From: Syngnathus acus
Taxonomy: Eukaryota; Chordata; Actinopteri; Syngnathiformes; Syngnathidae
Length of the DNA stretch: 64,000 nucleotides
Direction of reading: 5' to 3'
Assembly (NCBI RefSeq): GCF_901709675.1
Contig: NC_051106.1
Span: forward strand, 8,814,001-8,878,000
Under the pieces are notes generated by a model. The model was not told the DNA's origin, made no database searches, and saw only the letters and a list, made by a program, of their open reading frames with translations. Positions 1-12,300 of the stretch are shown here, in pieces. Each line of letters begins with the position of its first letter. Position 1 is the first letter of the stretch. Position numbers and translations under genes: made by a program.

Positions 1-204
1 ACACACATACATGCAAATACACAAAAAGAGTTGTGGGTTAGACAACTACACAAAAATGTAGTTGTGTTGTGCTGGCTCATGTTTGATCAAATTGAGTCAA
101 ATCCAGTTCGACTCTTCTGCTGAGTGTACTGGCCCTTTAAATGCGCGTCTTTCATTCAAACAAGACAGTTTGTGGATCCAGATGAGGTTGGATGAGGCAC
201 AAAT

Positions 205-232
205 ACACACACACACACACACACACACACCA
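205..232. repeat. CA dinucleotide microsatellite
   Basis: About 14 uninterrupted CA units, directly visible. It creates spurious Thr/His or Val/Cys open frames on both strands. Confidence 0.95.
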
Positions 233-2725
233 CCGGCCGAGAGAAATTGACTTGTGAGTCGAGAACCTTCTGTACGGAACGCACGCACAGTGACAACGTG
301 ATGTCTTTGCGTGTCGTCAGCTGTCCCGGCTCGGCCCGGCTGGGTCTCAGGGAAACCATGGGGATCGGGTGCATGCGTGCGCGTCCATAAAAAAAAGTTC
401 ATCTTTGACTCTTGGAAAAACACAAATCCCCAGGATGCATGTCGTGCCCACGCTGGTGCCAACATGGCATCTTAGCTCCGCCCCCATCAAAAGCCAGCTC
501 CGCTAAACCCCCGCCCTTTTCGCCTCTTAGAAACAAATGTGGGCCCGCTCCTCTTCCTCCTTCCTCATTGTCTTCCTCCCCGTCTTCATTTCCGCTGCAG
601 ATTCTTAGAAACCGGTCTTTCGGCAGAAACATGGCCGTCCGGCTCAGAGTCCTTCGCTATGCAGAAATAGAAAAAAGCTAATCTTTACTCCGGTGATGTC
701 ATCTTCAATAGCTGTACTCACCTTTTGACCAAATCACGAGTCATGCTTACATATTAAACCCCCCCCTCTCTCCTTGATGACCCCCCCCGGAGGTCCAACT
801 CCTTCCTTGTTTGGATGTGCATCGCCATGGCGATTATCTCATCCCGGGCCGAGTTCGCCGCGCTTCCCACGAATTCCAAATAAGGCCGATGCGGAGGAGG
901 ACGAGGGATGTAGGAGGAAACGACACGGACAAGATGAGAAATATGAAGGGAAAATGATGACATCATATGTGAGGTCATACGAGGACGCCTGCTCCCGTCA
1001 ATCACGGCGCAAGTGACCCTTCGGCTTTCAAGAGTTGGTGCGCCAGCTGAGCTCAGCTGTGTTTGCGTGCGAGGAAATCCCGGGGATTTTTTTTTTTAGG
1101 ACTGAAGATTATTTTTAATCATCCTGTTTATTTCTTTCAACCAAGTTGGTGGATGTCATAAATAACTGGCAACATTAATCATATGACGTGCCATTGACTA
1201 TTCTATTTAAATTTATTGTTCGTGTAATGATAATTTGTGGTCAAAATAGAAAATGATTACATGTTTTGGCATCATAGTTTTTGGTAAACACTTTATAGAA
1301 ATGGCATTAAACACAAATGAGGAGTTTGCAGAGGATAAAGAATATATGCATGTCTGCAGGTGTTGCTTCACCATTTGTGTTCAATACCCGTTGCATAAAG
1401 AGTTCCAACTCTGTGACTATTGATGCTAAATGTTAGCCCGTCAATGGAAATTTCCATTATGTGTTAGCAAGAAGCTATCGGGGCGGGGGGCTTTCCTAAA
1501 TCAAAGCTCGACTGGCGCTAAACATGTCGGATTTATCATCTGCGCTTGCATCATTCAGCCTGGGCTGAGCAGGGTCGGATGGGGTCAGGGTTCCGGGGAA
1601 AACCCAAGTCCCGCAGTCTCGCGACATACGAAGAATATTTGAATGATTGTGCCCCGAATGGGTGACTCAACTTCCCATTGCTGACATGCTTAACCTTTTT
1701 TAGTCAGCATATTAAAATCTTGTGTAGGTTGTCTCCATGAGAAGCACCATGACGACCACCGTTGCAGGCGTGTGTGTGTGTGCGCGTGCACCCTCAGCTG
1801 CATTTTTCACATTTTTCACCCCCACCTCCAGGCCTTAAAGGTCTTTTTCTATCCCGGCGCAGACAGAATGCAAGCCGGAGCCGCAGGCCGTCATTCTGCA
1901 GGAATGCGACCTCCTCTTCTTTTTTTATTTGTATTTTTTTTTCATCCAATCCGCACACTGAAATGTGAAAAGGTGTGCCACAGACATCCCTGCGTGATTG
2001 TGCATCCAACTTCCAAGTGAAGTTGATGATTTTTATTTTTTCCTCCCCCTTTCCGGCCGAGTTTATTTACAGAAGTCAGGATGCGGGAAGTTGATCCCAT
2101 GTCACACCATGTCACTTTGAAGTCATCTGCTGAGTGAGATATTAGCTCATGACTCATTAATATTCTAAAAATATAAGAAAAAAAACATCATGATGTGTTT
2201 ACACTCTACATTTAAGCACAGGCCGATATTTGATTCTGGTTCCGTCTCGTCTAGCCTGCACTTCCCCCGAGCTATTTTTTTCTATCCTTCTTCCCTAGTT
2301 CCCAAAAGCTTCATCTTTTTCCCATTTTCCTACTGCCAACGTCTGTCCTCGCTTATCGTCTTACACTCAGACAGGATGTGAGGTCAGACGCACGAGAGGA
2401 AGTGTGGGCAGCACATAAACATATTTGTGTGTGTGTGTGTCTCTGTCGGGCTCCTTGTGGTTCTTCTGCGTATGAAAGAGTTTAGCAGCTGGCCTCATCC
2501 ACCGCAAGTCGCAGCACTCTACGAGTTTTGTGTTTTTCTTTAATCCACTCAATCTTTTACTGATCAAAGCAAAAGCCCAATTGTATTTTTTTTTATTGAT
2601 TTATTGTTGCCCCCGACTCAACATGGCCTATTTGTAAATTGACCTAATCATGTTTTATTTATTTGTGCAACCTATTGTCACCTATTTGCATATTTTATTA
2701 GTATTCTCTGTGATACCCTGAGACG

Positions 2726-2739
2726 CCACAAGAGGGCAG
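2726..2739 (+). promoter_or_regulatory. CTCF-like motif
   Basis: The 14 bases read CCACAAGAGGGCAG, which fits the vertebrate CTCF core (CCASNAGRKGGCRS). Such motifs are common in fish genomes and often repeat-borne, so occupancy is only a possibility. Confidence 0.3.
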
Positions 2740-3303
2740 TCAAGTTCTAGCTGATAGGAAAGGCTTGTTCTTGAACCTCTCCCCCTGAATCTGCAACAAA
2801 CCGAGAACCGTAATGATGAAACAGTCGGCAACTGTGTGCGTGTGTGTGTGCGGAGTTCCACAGGTAAAATGCATACAGTAGCTCTGCTGTAACTTTTTAG
2901 AACACACGCTCACGTAAAGGGGAGGTCAAGTTGAGGTTGTGCTTCCATGACATCACGGTTGCCATGACTCATACGTGTCGCTCCAGGCTCCTCCGCAAAC
3001 AAACACACGCGCACACACATTGTGATTTACAGTCGCAAATGGAGAAAGCAGGCGGAAAAAAATCTTCAATTTGAAGGACCCCACGTGGGGAGCGATGAGG
3101 GGGAGGGGGGGGGGGAGTCGGAGGTCCCCCAGTCTCATCAGCATGTATATTATTAACACACATTACGTATATTATGTACATGACATTAGCGTTGCATGCT
3201 TTTTATATTATGGCACAGAAAACTGCAGATTGTTTTTAAAAATATAAATTAGCACAAACATGTTGTCTGACTTAATCAAATGGTTTTTTTTTTCTCCCTA
3301 CAG

Positions 3304-6300
3304 ATCATGACTCCGAGACGAAACGCATTCAAGACGTGCTCTCTACAATCGACAAACCACAGGTTGGTGTGCGCAACTTTTCCTCTTTCCTATGTACACA
3401 CACGCGCGCGCACACACTCGTCCATCAATCAGCTCCTTGTCTGATGCTTTCATTGCCGGCACATGATATTTTTTCCATGTTTCCATCCTGTCTCTGTGGC
3501 TAACATGAAAATCAGATGTTTATAAGATGGAAAAAAAGACATTGCAGAATTGGCTTTTTCCTCCCTGCTTGCAAAGAAGACTGCAGCAGTACTCAAAAAG
3601 GCCACACGAGGGCGGTATCTGTTCATCTTGCCATCAACACGCGTCAACAATCTCAAACGTCTGATTAAATAGAAGACAGAAAAAACAAACCAACACAAAA
3701 CAAAAAACTTGGACTTTTATTTGGTGTGTGGGTTAAGGCTCAATGCAAATTTGTTTGATCGGAGAGTAAACATCAACTAGAAGAGTAATTAGAAAATGAG
3801 TGATAGATTTCCAACCTAGCCGTAATATTTGTCCCGTTAACGCATTTGTGTATTTGTTGGTAGGTGTCCAACCTGCAGGCCCGAGCCGTGCGCCTGTCTT
3901 GGGCGCCCCCTACAGGCCTGGCGAGCCGACACAGCAACGGCATGCCCGTGTCGTGCTCCTACGACGTGTCCCTCTCAGATAAAGGCCGCGACGGGAAATT
4001 TCGCCTCATTTACAGGTAATTTCCATCAGAAACCGAATTATTTGGCTTGAATTGTTTGAACTGATTTTTTTGTTGCGTGTAAAAGTGGCGAAGAACTGGA
4101 GTATCATCTCAAAGATCTAAGGCCGGCAAACGAGTACCACGTACGGTAAGTGTTCTCCTCTCCTCACTCTGTCGCTGGAGTCCACCTCTGTGACCTCGAC
4201 CCGCATTTGCCCGGCAGGGTGTGCGCCACGTACAACTCTGTGCGCGGCTCGTGCTCCGAGGCGTGCGCGTTCACCACGCACTGCAGCGTCAGCGTTCCCG
4301 ACGTCCCGCTCGCCCCCAAACTTTCCCACCGTACCAAAAGCACCCTCTCTTTACAGTGGAAGGTAAGAACAAGCTCCTTTTTAATTCAATTCTTGTCAGC
4401 ATTGGTTTAATTGTTTGGTCACCATCAGCTGCCCAACGAAAATGGACCCAAAATCACAAACTACCTGCTCGAATGGGATGAGGTGAGTGATAACAAGGAT
4501 GGGTTTCTTTCCTAGATGATTTTGGTTCACGAATGGTTTGCTCATTTTTGTTTGTTCGCCACGCAGGGAAAGAAGAACAGCGTTTTCCGGGAATGTTACT
4601 TCGGGAACCAGCGACATTGCAGACTGACACGTCTGTTCCCTGCCTGCGCTTATACCTTCAGGGTGGCGGCACACAACGACATCGGCACAAGGTAAGACAA
4701 AGAATAATATTTCCAAAAGGTTGTTCCTGAATTATTTGTAGGGCTGTAAACATTTATTTTATTAATCAATGAATCTGTCAATTAATCATTATCAAATTGT
4801 AATTTTTTTATTTTAATTTTAGTTTATTTTTTAAGATTTTTTTGTGTGGAAGTTTTAAAAAGACAGAACATTTCTTCAACTTGAGAGTGGTGAAAAGACA
4901 CTAGCATTTATTTTTAATGATTGGGTTACTTTTGGTCGTGCAGCGGCTTCAGCCCTGAGGCGGTGTTCTACACCATGGGCACACTGCCCGCGCTGCCTCT
5001 GGCGCCGCGTCTGGTTCGGGCCGGCGTGTCCTGGGTCACCCTGGAGTGGGGGCGACCCGAGGGCAGCCCCGGCGAGGAGCAGCTCAAATATACCCTGGAG
5101 ATCCAGGAGGACAACAGCGTGAGTGCCCCGTCGACGTCGCCCATTGAGGCGACGCGCTGTAGCGTGTAAGGGGGGTGCTAACATTCGCAAATGAACCTCT
5201 CCCAGGGAGCTGACTTTCACCCGAAGTACACTGGAGAAAACTTGACCTGTACTGTACAAGGCCTGAAGAGGAGCACGCAGTATAAATTCAGGGTGAGCCA
5301 CATTTCCTTCAAATTAAATTCTTCAAAATTATTATTGGTGTTGCGTTTTCAAATCCAAACTATACATTTATTAGAGTTTTATTTTGCTTTTAATTTTTAA
5401 TTAGAATTATATGATTAATTACAGTAATTATTTTTTTAACAGTATTTTTAATTGAACAGAATTACTCGTATCTTTTCCACGTGGCCGCCATTTTGCATCG
5501 ACACCATTGTCTGCAATTACGCTATTACAAGTCTCTCTGCGTGAGATTCTCACGTGTTGTCTGTAATCATATGTAATCACACCTCACATGCGTGTCCTCG
5601 TAGGCCAGCGTATATAAAAAGCACCGTTGACAGTATTGCCATTATATTCACATTATGATCCTCCATCACCTGACGCGCACGCTTCCTGTTTTTTTTTCTC
5701 CTCTCTGTCCTCTTCTCGTCGCACGTAGCTGATTGCGTCAAACGTGGAAGGCAAGAGCAGTCCCAGCGAGGTGCTGGTGTGCACCACCAATCCCGACAAG
5801 CCGGGCCCGCCGTCCACGCCGTGCGTCGTGGCGTCCACGCCTTACGCCCTCACCGTCACATGGGGTGAGTGAGACCTGCTTTGTTTAGAGATACACATGT
5901 GGGGGGGGAAAAAAAAAATTCCCCCACCCTACACCACTTCTTTTTTTATTATATTATATTTTATTATATATTAATTCTGTGTATCAATACATATTTTTTT
6001 TAACTTTTTTAATATATTTGTATTATTTCATATGAATTCTGTGGATCAAATATATTTTGTTTTATTTTACTGGCAGCGCTTGTCGAAACGTGCCGGTGTA
6101 CTCAATGTCGTGTCCAGCGTGCATCTAGCTGACTCCATCTTAATCCCAGCAAATGTTAATTACACACGTGTCAATTAAAAGGAGAAGTATCTTGTTGTGG
6201 AAAGCGAGACCGAATTAAAATGTCCTTAAATGCTTTGTCTTCTTGTTTTGCTTGTGTCAGATCCCCCGCAGGACAACGGCGGCTCTGAAGCGCTCACGTA

Positions 6301-9300
6301 TTTGTTGGAGATTAGCGAGGGATGCTCGGAAGGTACACGTTCTATAATTCTGCAACAATATCATCATAAAGCAATTGTCATAAAGCAACGTCCCCACCAA
6401 TGAAACATCATCTATAAAGAGCGACGGAATCACTTTTGTCATAAAGCAAAATTCTTCACCCCTTGCGGGACGGGACGGCTTTAGCGCTGACTAGGCTTGT
6501 CGAGGGTACTGCGTAGTTGGCGGCTTAACTAAATCCTCCCCGCTAAGCAAGTTTGAAATCTCCAGTCGAAATGTCATGGGAAAAGGACGTCCTCCGTAAA
6601 AACGATTGCGTGACACTGTCCGGTTATGACGCCGGCATCAAGAATGTGTGGAATTGGGCCTGGTTGGAAAAACAGGTGGACGGCGGCCCGCTCTCAGAGT
6701 TCATTTTCAAACACAAAGAGCCGGGAAAAGCGCTTTGCGGTCTTTGTGAGGGGAAAGTCATCAACTATGGGGCAAAAGGGTGGCTGTCGCTCAAAAAGCA
6801 CTGCGAGGGAAGAAAGCATGTGGAGAGGAAAAAGATGAGGAGGCAAAATGGTGACATGCCCGGTAGGTTAGACAAAAAAAAAAAACCTCATTATCATTCT
6901 CTTGCATGTCTTGGAAAATTGGAATGTCTTTGAAATGATCTAATTTAGCCGTTGACATGCTTTATGAATTAATGGCATTTTATGCTTTTTGTTCAAGTTT
7001 CCTATTCAGGCTCCAAAAGCATTGTTCAAATTAATATTCTTTCAATTTGAAAAGAGGCCAATCCTTTCAGCTCTATTACTCTTCTCTATTCCATGGGGAT
7101 CCATTCAAAAAATAATAAATCTGACAAAAGAGCTCATTTTTGTACTTTTGAATCTTACTTTCCATGGCACAAAGATGCTTTAGCATGCCAATTTGTGTCT
7201 TTGTGCACAGCCAACCAATGGGAGGTGGCATACAGCGGGCCGGCCACAGAATGCGTGTGCGACCGCCTGGTGCCGGGGAGCATGTACCGCCTGCGCGTCT
7301 GCAGCATCACCACCGGGGGGCACAGTCCGGTAATATTGGCTCAGGTATTATTTAAAATACTTTTTTTTTTTTTTAAATCCTAAATACATTTGTTTCACCT
7401 CTAGTGCACCGTTGGCGTGCCGGTGCGCACGTTAAGCGTTCCGCCAGGGCCGTGCCAACCGCCAAGGATTGTGGGTAAAGCCAAACACAAGGAGGTGCAG
7501 TTAGAATGGGGTAAGCACACACACACACACACATAGACAGAGCATTTAGATGCTTGATTATTTGATTGATTGCGGCGAGGCAGCTTAATTACCCTCTGGC
7601 TGCTTGTTGCATTTCCTTGGGCCACCCTAATGGATCCCTCGGTCAAAGCGCACTTGGCACTTAACCGAGGCTTCATTTGAAAAAATTAAGCGCCATCCGG
7701 CTGGCTCGGCTCGGTGGCCCCCCGCTGGATGTTTGGCTGGCTCAATTTTCCCAGAACGCAAACGCTCTGGAAGATCTCCTTTTAGTCTATTTTAATACGA
7801 CTCCAATTGGAGCAGATTGCTACAATTAAGCGTCTGCGGGTGAAGGTGACCTTTGGTGCACATATGCTTTTGCTTGGCAGGTGTGTGAAATTGCCTCATA
7901 TCTATTATAACTTTAAATTTCACATCGGAATATAGCAGATATATTTTTAGAATTGTTTTGTCATGGCGCAGACTCCCCCGCCGCCGATGGTGCCAGCGAG
8001 GCGTTCACATTCAGCCTGGAGATGAGCGAAGGAGATGCTCAGCCGGCTGAAGTGTTCCACGGGCCGGAGCTGCAGTGCACCGTGGGAAGTCTGCTCCCCG
8101 GCGCCACCTACAGTTTCCGGCTGAGGGCTGCCAATGAGGCTGGGGTGAGAAAAATCGATCGCAAGAATTAACCCGATTGATTTTTGCGGCTCATATTTGA
8201 CAGAATGATGATCATAATGACTGGTTAATTAATTAAAAAAAATAAAATAACCAACTAAATAAAAAATGAATAAAAATGTATCATGATTAAAATAACTTGT
8301 TCTTTGTAGTATGGTGAGTACTCCCAGCCTACGGTGGTCACAACACTAGCAGGTCCTCCAGGCCAGTGTGGGGCGCCGGTCATCGTTCTTACCAGTAACA
8401 CCTGCGTGTCGCTCAACTGGGAGGTGAGACACATTCATGGGAAATTTGTTTTGGTGGTTTCAACTGAAGTTGTGCCAAAGAGTGCTTGGGTTGCCACGGA
8501 AACAGTTCAGGACCTCAAAGTTTGTTCATGTTTTGTCAGAGTCCCGAGGGTTCGGGCAGCGACATCTCCGAGTACATTCTGGAGTGGGGCCGGGAAGACG
8601 AGCCCACGGAGCTCATCTACTGCGGCTCGGCCACGCAGTGCGAAGTGTCCGATCTCACGCCGGCCACCAGCTACTGCTGCAGGTTACAGGTGAGTCGGCG
8701 TCACGCTTACGAGCGCAGTTGCTTTTTTCGGTTCCTTTAGACTTGAATTTTTTGCCCCTAGGCTGTCAATCAGGCGGGGGCGGGGCCTCACAGCGAGCAG
8801 GTCAGTTTCCAGACACCGGCGACCATTCCCGACATGGTGTCCTCGCTCAGCCTCCTGGACCTGCCGGCCTCCTCGGAGCCTGGTCAGTCGCGCGCCACCT
8901 GTCTCCTCCTCAAGTGGGAGGAGCCAAACTGCAACGGGGCGGAAATCACCTCGTATATCATCTCTCTGGATGAGCGGAGCATCATGGTGGAGCCGGCGAC
9001 CAGTCATTTGGTTAGCGGTCTGCAGCCAGACAGCGAGTACAGGTACTGCTACACTATAATTTTTTTTCTGACTGTAAAAAATATTTTTCATGGATAGCCA
9101 TCTGTTTTATTCTATGGAGGACAGACAAAAAATATTTACTGTTGAGACGATTTTTAATTTTTTGAATGAAGGTTTCGATTAATCGGCAAATCAAAATAGT
9201 TGTCAATTTATTTGCCGATTGCTTTGTTAACGATAAATCAATTCATTGTTGCCAGTATTTGACTGATACACGTGTTTTTTGTGAGCGAACAGTGGAATTG

Positions 9301-12300
9301 TTTCACTTGATGGATTTTTCCACATCCTGCGGTTTGTAAATCGTCAGCCACTTAATTTTTCCACTTTTTAAATTCATCAGAATGTATCCTTAATTGTGTT
9401 TGAGCAAAACAAAATTGAAATGGTAATGAAAATGGGATATTTGAAAAAACCAAACAGAGAAATATGATCAAAGTAAATCGTGGCCGTAATGTAGTTGAGG
9501 ACAGCCCAGGGGATTTTTCTGAGAAAATCATTTTAAGCCTTCTATTGGATAGTGAGAGTAGGTGGCAGGTGTGTACGGTAAATAACCCAGCTGAATCATA
9601 ATGTGCTGTTGTTACCATTTGCAAGTTTTTTTTGTTTTTTTTGTAAGTTCTGTTATTACCTGTACCAGAGCACACGCGTGCCTGCCGTGTTTTCATCCTT
9701 GGCTTGTTTTGTTCCCATGTCACACTGCCCTCTTACGTAATGGCACAATGATGCACAATGGCACGACACTGTTTGTGCGATGAGTGTGTCCTTCAACGTG
9801 GCAGAGGCGCTGGTCCCTCCCTGTTTGTTTGCTGGATGCTTAAGTGTCTTTGCCAGGTGGACAGTTTTTTAATGGTTACAAATAGGGCAGAAGGAGACGC
9901 CACTTATTAATTAAACACACTACAAATGAGTTGAGTTAAAAAAAGAAAGCAAACAAAACATTCCAGCACCTTGTGGATGTGTATAGAGAATTAAATATGA
10001 TAATAAAAATGTTCCGTTTGGTGCACATGTTGCCTCTTGAGGCTCTTGTTGTGGCTGGGCCGTGTGAATTTCAACCAAAGGTCACTCATGTCTGACTCCA
10101 AATGCCACGTGCGCTCCTGACACAAGATGTCCGCCCCCCAAAATAATCACAATGAAATATACAAGTAGACGGTTAAATCACAATTTCCTGATTTTGTAGA
10201 TTTGTTTATTGAAGTCTAAAAACAAAACAAAAACATAAAAGCTAATATATGCCTATTTTAAAAAAGCGAATATCGATTAATCGATCAAGGCCTAGAGATG
10301 CGCAAATTAACACGTTTGTCTTGTGGCGATTAGCGTTCAGATCCAGGCGGTGAATTCCATCGGCTGCGGTCCGTCCAGCCCGCCCCTGCTGGCGAGGACG
10401 CGGCCACTCCCGCCTGCCCCGCCCCCTCTGGAATGCACCGCCTCCGGGCCGCAGAGCGTCAAGCTGAAGTGGGGCGAGAACGCCAGCAACCTTCGCTCCT
10501 CCCTGCTGGCCGAAGACGTGTACTACACGCTGCAGATGGAGGACAAAAACCACAGGTGGGTTCCGTCCGCACAAATATAAACAAATCCAAGTAAACAATT
10601 TGAATGCAGAATGACAGCAAAACTATAACAAAAAAACAAGGCTAATTCTTTGAAATACATTTTGAAATTGTGCAGGTGTACCTAATATAATGACCAAAGT
10701 ACTGACCAACACTTGCCCGCCTCCACCTGCTGCTAATCAATCGGCTAAATGTCAATACTACACAGAAAGCCCACGAGTTTCTTATTAGACGCTCGGTGTG
10801 TGCGCTGTAACCAAATGTACCCCAGATGAGTCACGTTGAGGCCCAATGAGGAGATGAACATGGGTGCAGATGAGCTCGTTTCTATTAAAAGGTCAATGGC
10901 CACCTCACTTGCTCTTTTGGAGCCATTCTCAATCACAGCTGGACATTTTTTTCAATTCCGCACGACTTGTCTTTCTGCGGAATATGATTTATTTCGTGTT
11001 TTTGATCACTCTATAGCTGACCTTGGCAAAGGTAAAATCTTTCAACCCCGAAACAACACGTCGGTGACAATATCTCCTAACATATGGAATGGCCCGACGT
11101 AAATGGCTCAAATGTAATTTTCCAGTTTTGGCCTTGCCGTTTAATATCCTTCTTCCCTTTGCCTCTCTGCGCCACCTCATGCATTTTTATTCCTGTAATC
11201 GCATTTTGAGAAAATCGACTTCACGGTGAGATCCAATACATGAGCTGTGTGTGTGAAAAACTGTAATGATTATTTTGATAGATTGTTGAATCAAATATTT
11301 CCCCCCAAAAAATAAAAATTACATTATTTACTCATTACAAGGTTGCTCTATTTATCAGCTCGTTAATCTCTGATCAAAGTGTGCTTAATAAAATGTCCAT
11401 CCAGTCAGTGAGTGACAATGATGTGCATTTCAAGGAGCACAACATGTTCTGTCCTCCCCTCGCTTCACTTCTCATTACTGGCCTTCACAATCCAGCATTC
11501 TGATTTTTTCTCATTTCCTTTTGTGCTCCCCGCCAGCGTGACCCTGACTATAAAAGCTTTCTGATATAAACAAAAACAGATTGACGCGGTTGCAGGTTGA
11601 ACTCAATATTGCAATATAGATGATAAACACCTGATAAAGGCGAACATCATTCTGCCGTCCTTTTGCCCTCTCTTCGGGAGGTTAGTCAAACGAGTCGGGT
11701 CAAGGCCTCGTTAAATGCCTCCCCCCGGATCTAGTTAAAGTGTTAATGAAGCCACGTTGGGTGGACTGATGATGATGGATCATTACCAGATGATGGCGAG
11801 AGGCCGCAAATTCGAGGCCCGTTATTTTTCATCAGGGATGTGTGTCAAAATATAAAATGTACCGTAATAGTGCTCAATGAAATATACAAGTAGACGGTTA
11901 AAGTAACAGAACAGGAATGCCTCAAGGCTCAACGCCCTCACCCCTTTTGTTTTAAAAATAATCGCCCCAGACCGCAATCCGACTCAATGGAGGTCCGAAC
12001 GAGCACTGCAGATGCAACCGCAAAGTTGAACCAAGTTATTTTCACGTGTCGTCAGGTTTGTGACCATCTACCGGGGCCCCAGTCACACCTACAAGGTCCA
12101 GCGGCTGACCGAGTCCAGCAGCTACAACTTCAGAATACAGGCCATCAACGACGCCGGCGAGGGCCCCTTCTCAAACTGCTACACCTTCTGCACCACCAAG
12201 TCTGTCCCTCCTGCCCTTAAAGGTAAAAAAAAAAAATGAATTATGTATCACAATGCAAAAAATCTATAAACTGCCGTGAAAGTTCTTTTTCCACAAATTG

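Larger units (their letters stand above)
1..3303. other. Upstream intron(s) of fndc3b, no exon recognised
   Basis: No coding exon can be supported here. The first recognisable fndc3b exon starts at 3304 behind a good acceptor, and about 250 N-terminal residues expected from the human protein are missing, so this stretch is most likely intronic. It holds a CA microsatellite at 205-232, pyrimidine-rich runs around 540-600, a G-run near 3105 and one CTCF-like motif at 2726-2739. Short open frames here show no family resemblance. Confidence 0.6.

Noticed and set aside
97-465. 122-residue minus-strand open frame
   Set aside because: Crosses a CA repeat, lacks conserved sequence or splice context, and lies in a presumed fndc3b intron.
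412-681. Pro/Ser-rich + strand frame that could be the fndc3b N-terminal proline-rich region
   Set aside because: No similarity to known FNDC3B N-terminal sequence and no in-phase link to the exon at 3304.
6571-6933. Intact nested transposase gene
   Set aside because: Only the finger exon is present; no catalytic DDE or hAT dimerisation region follows before the next fndc3b exon.
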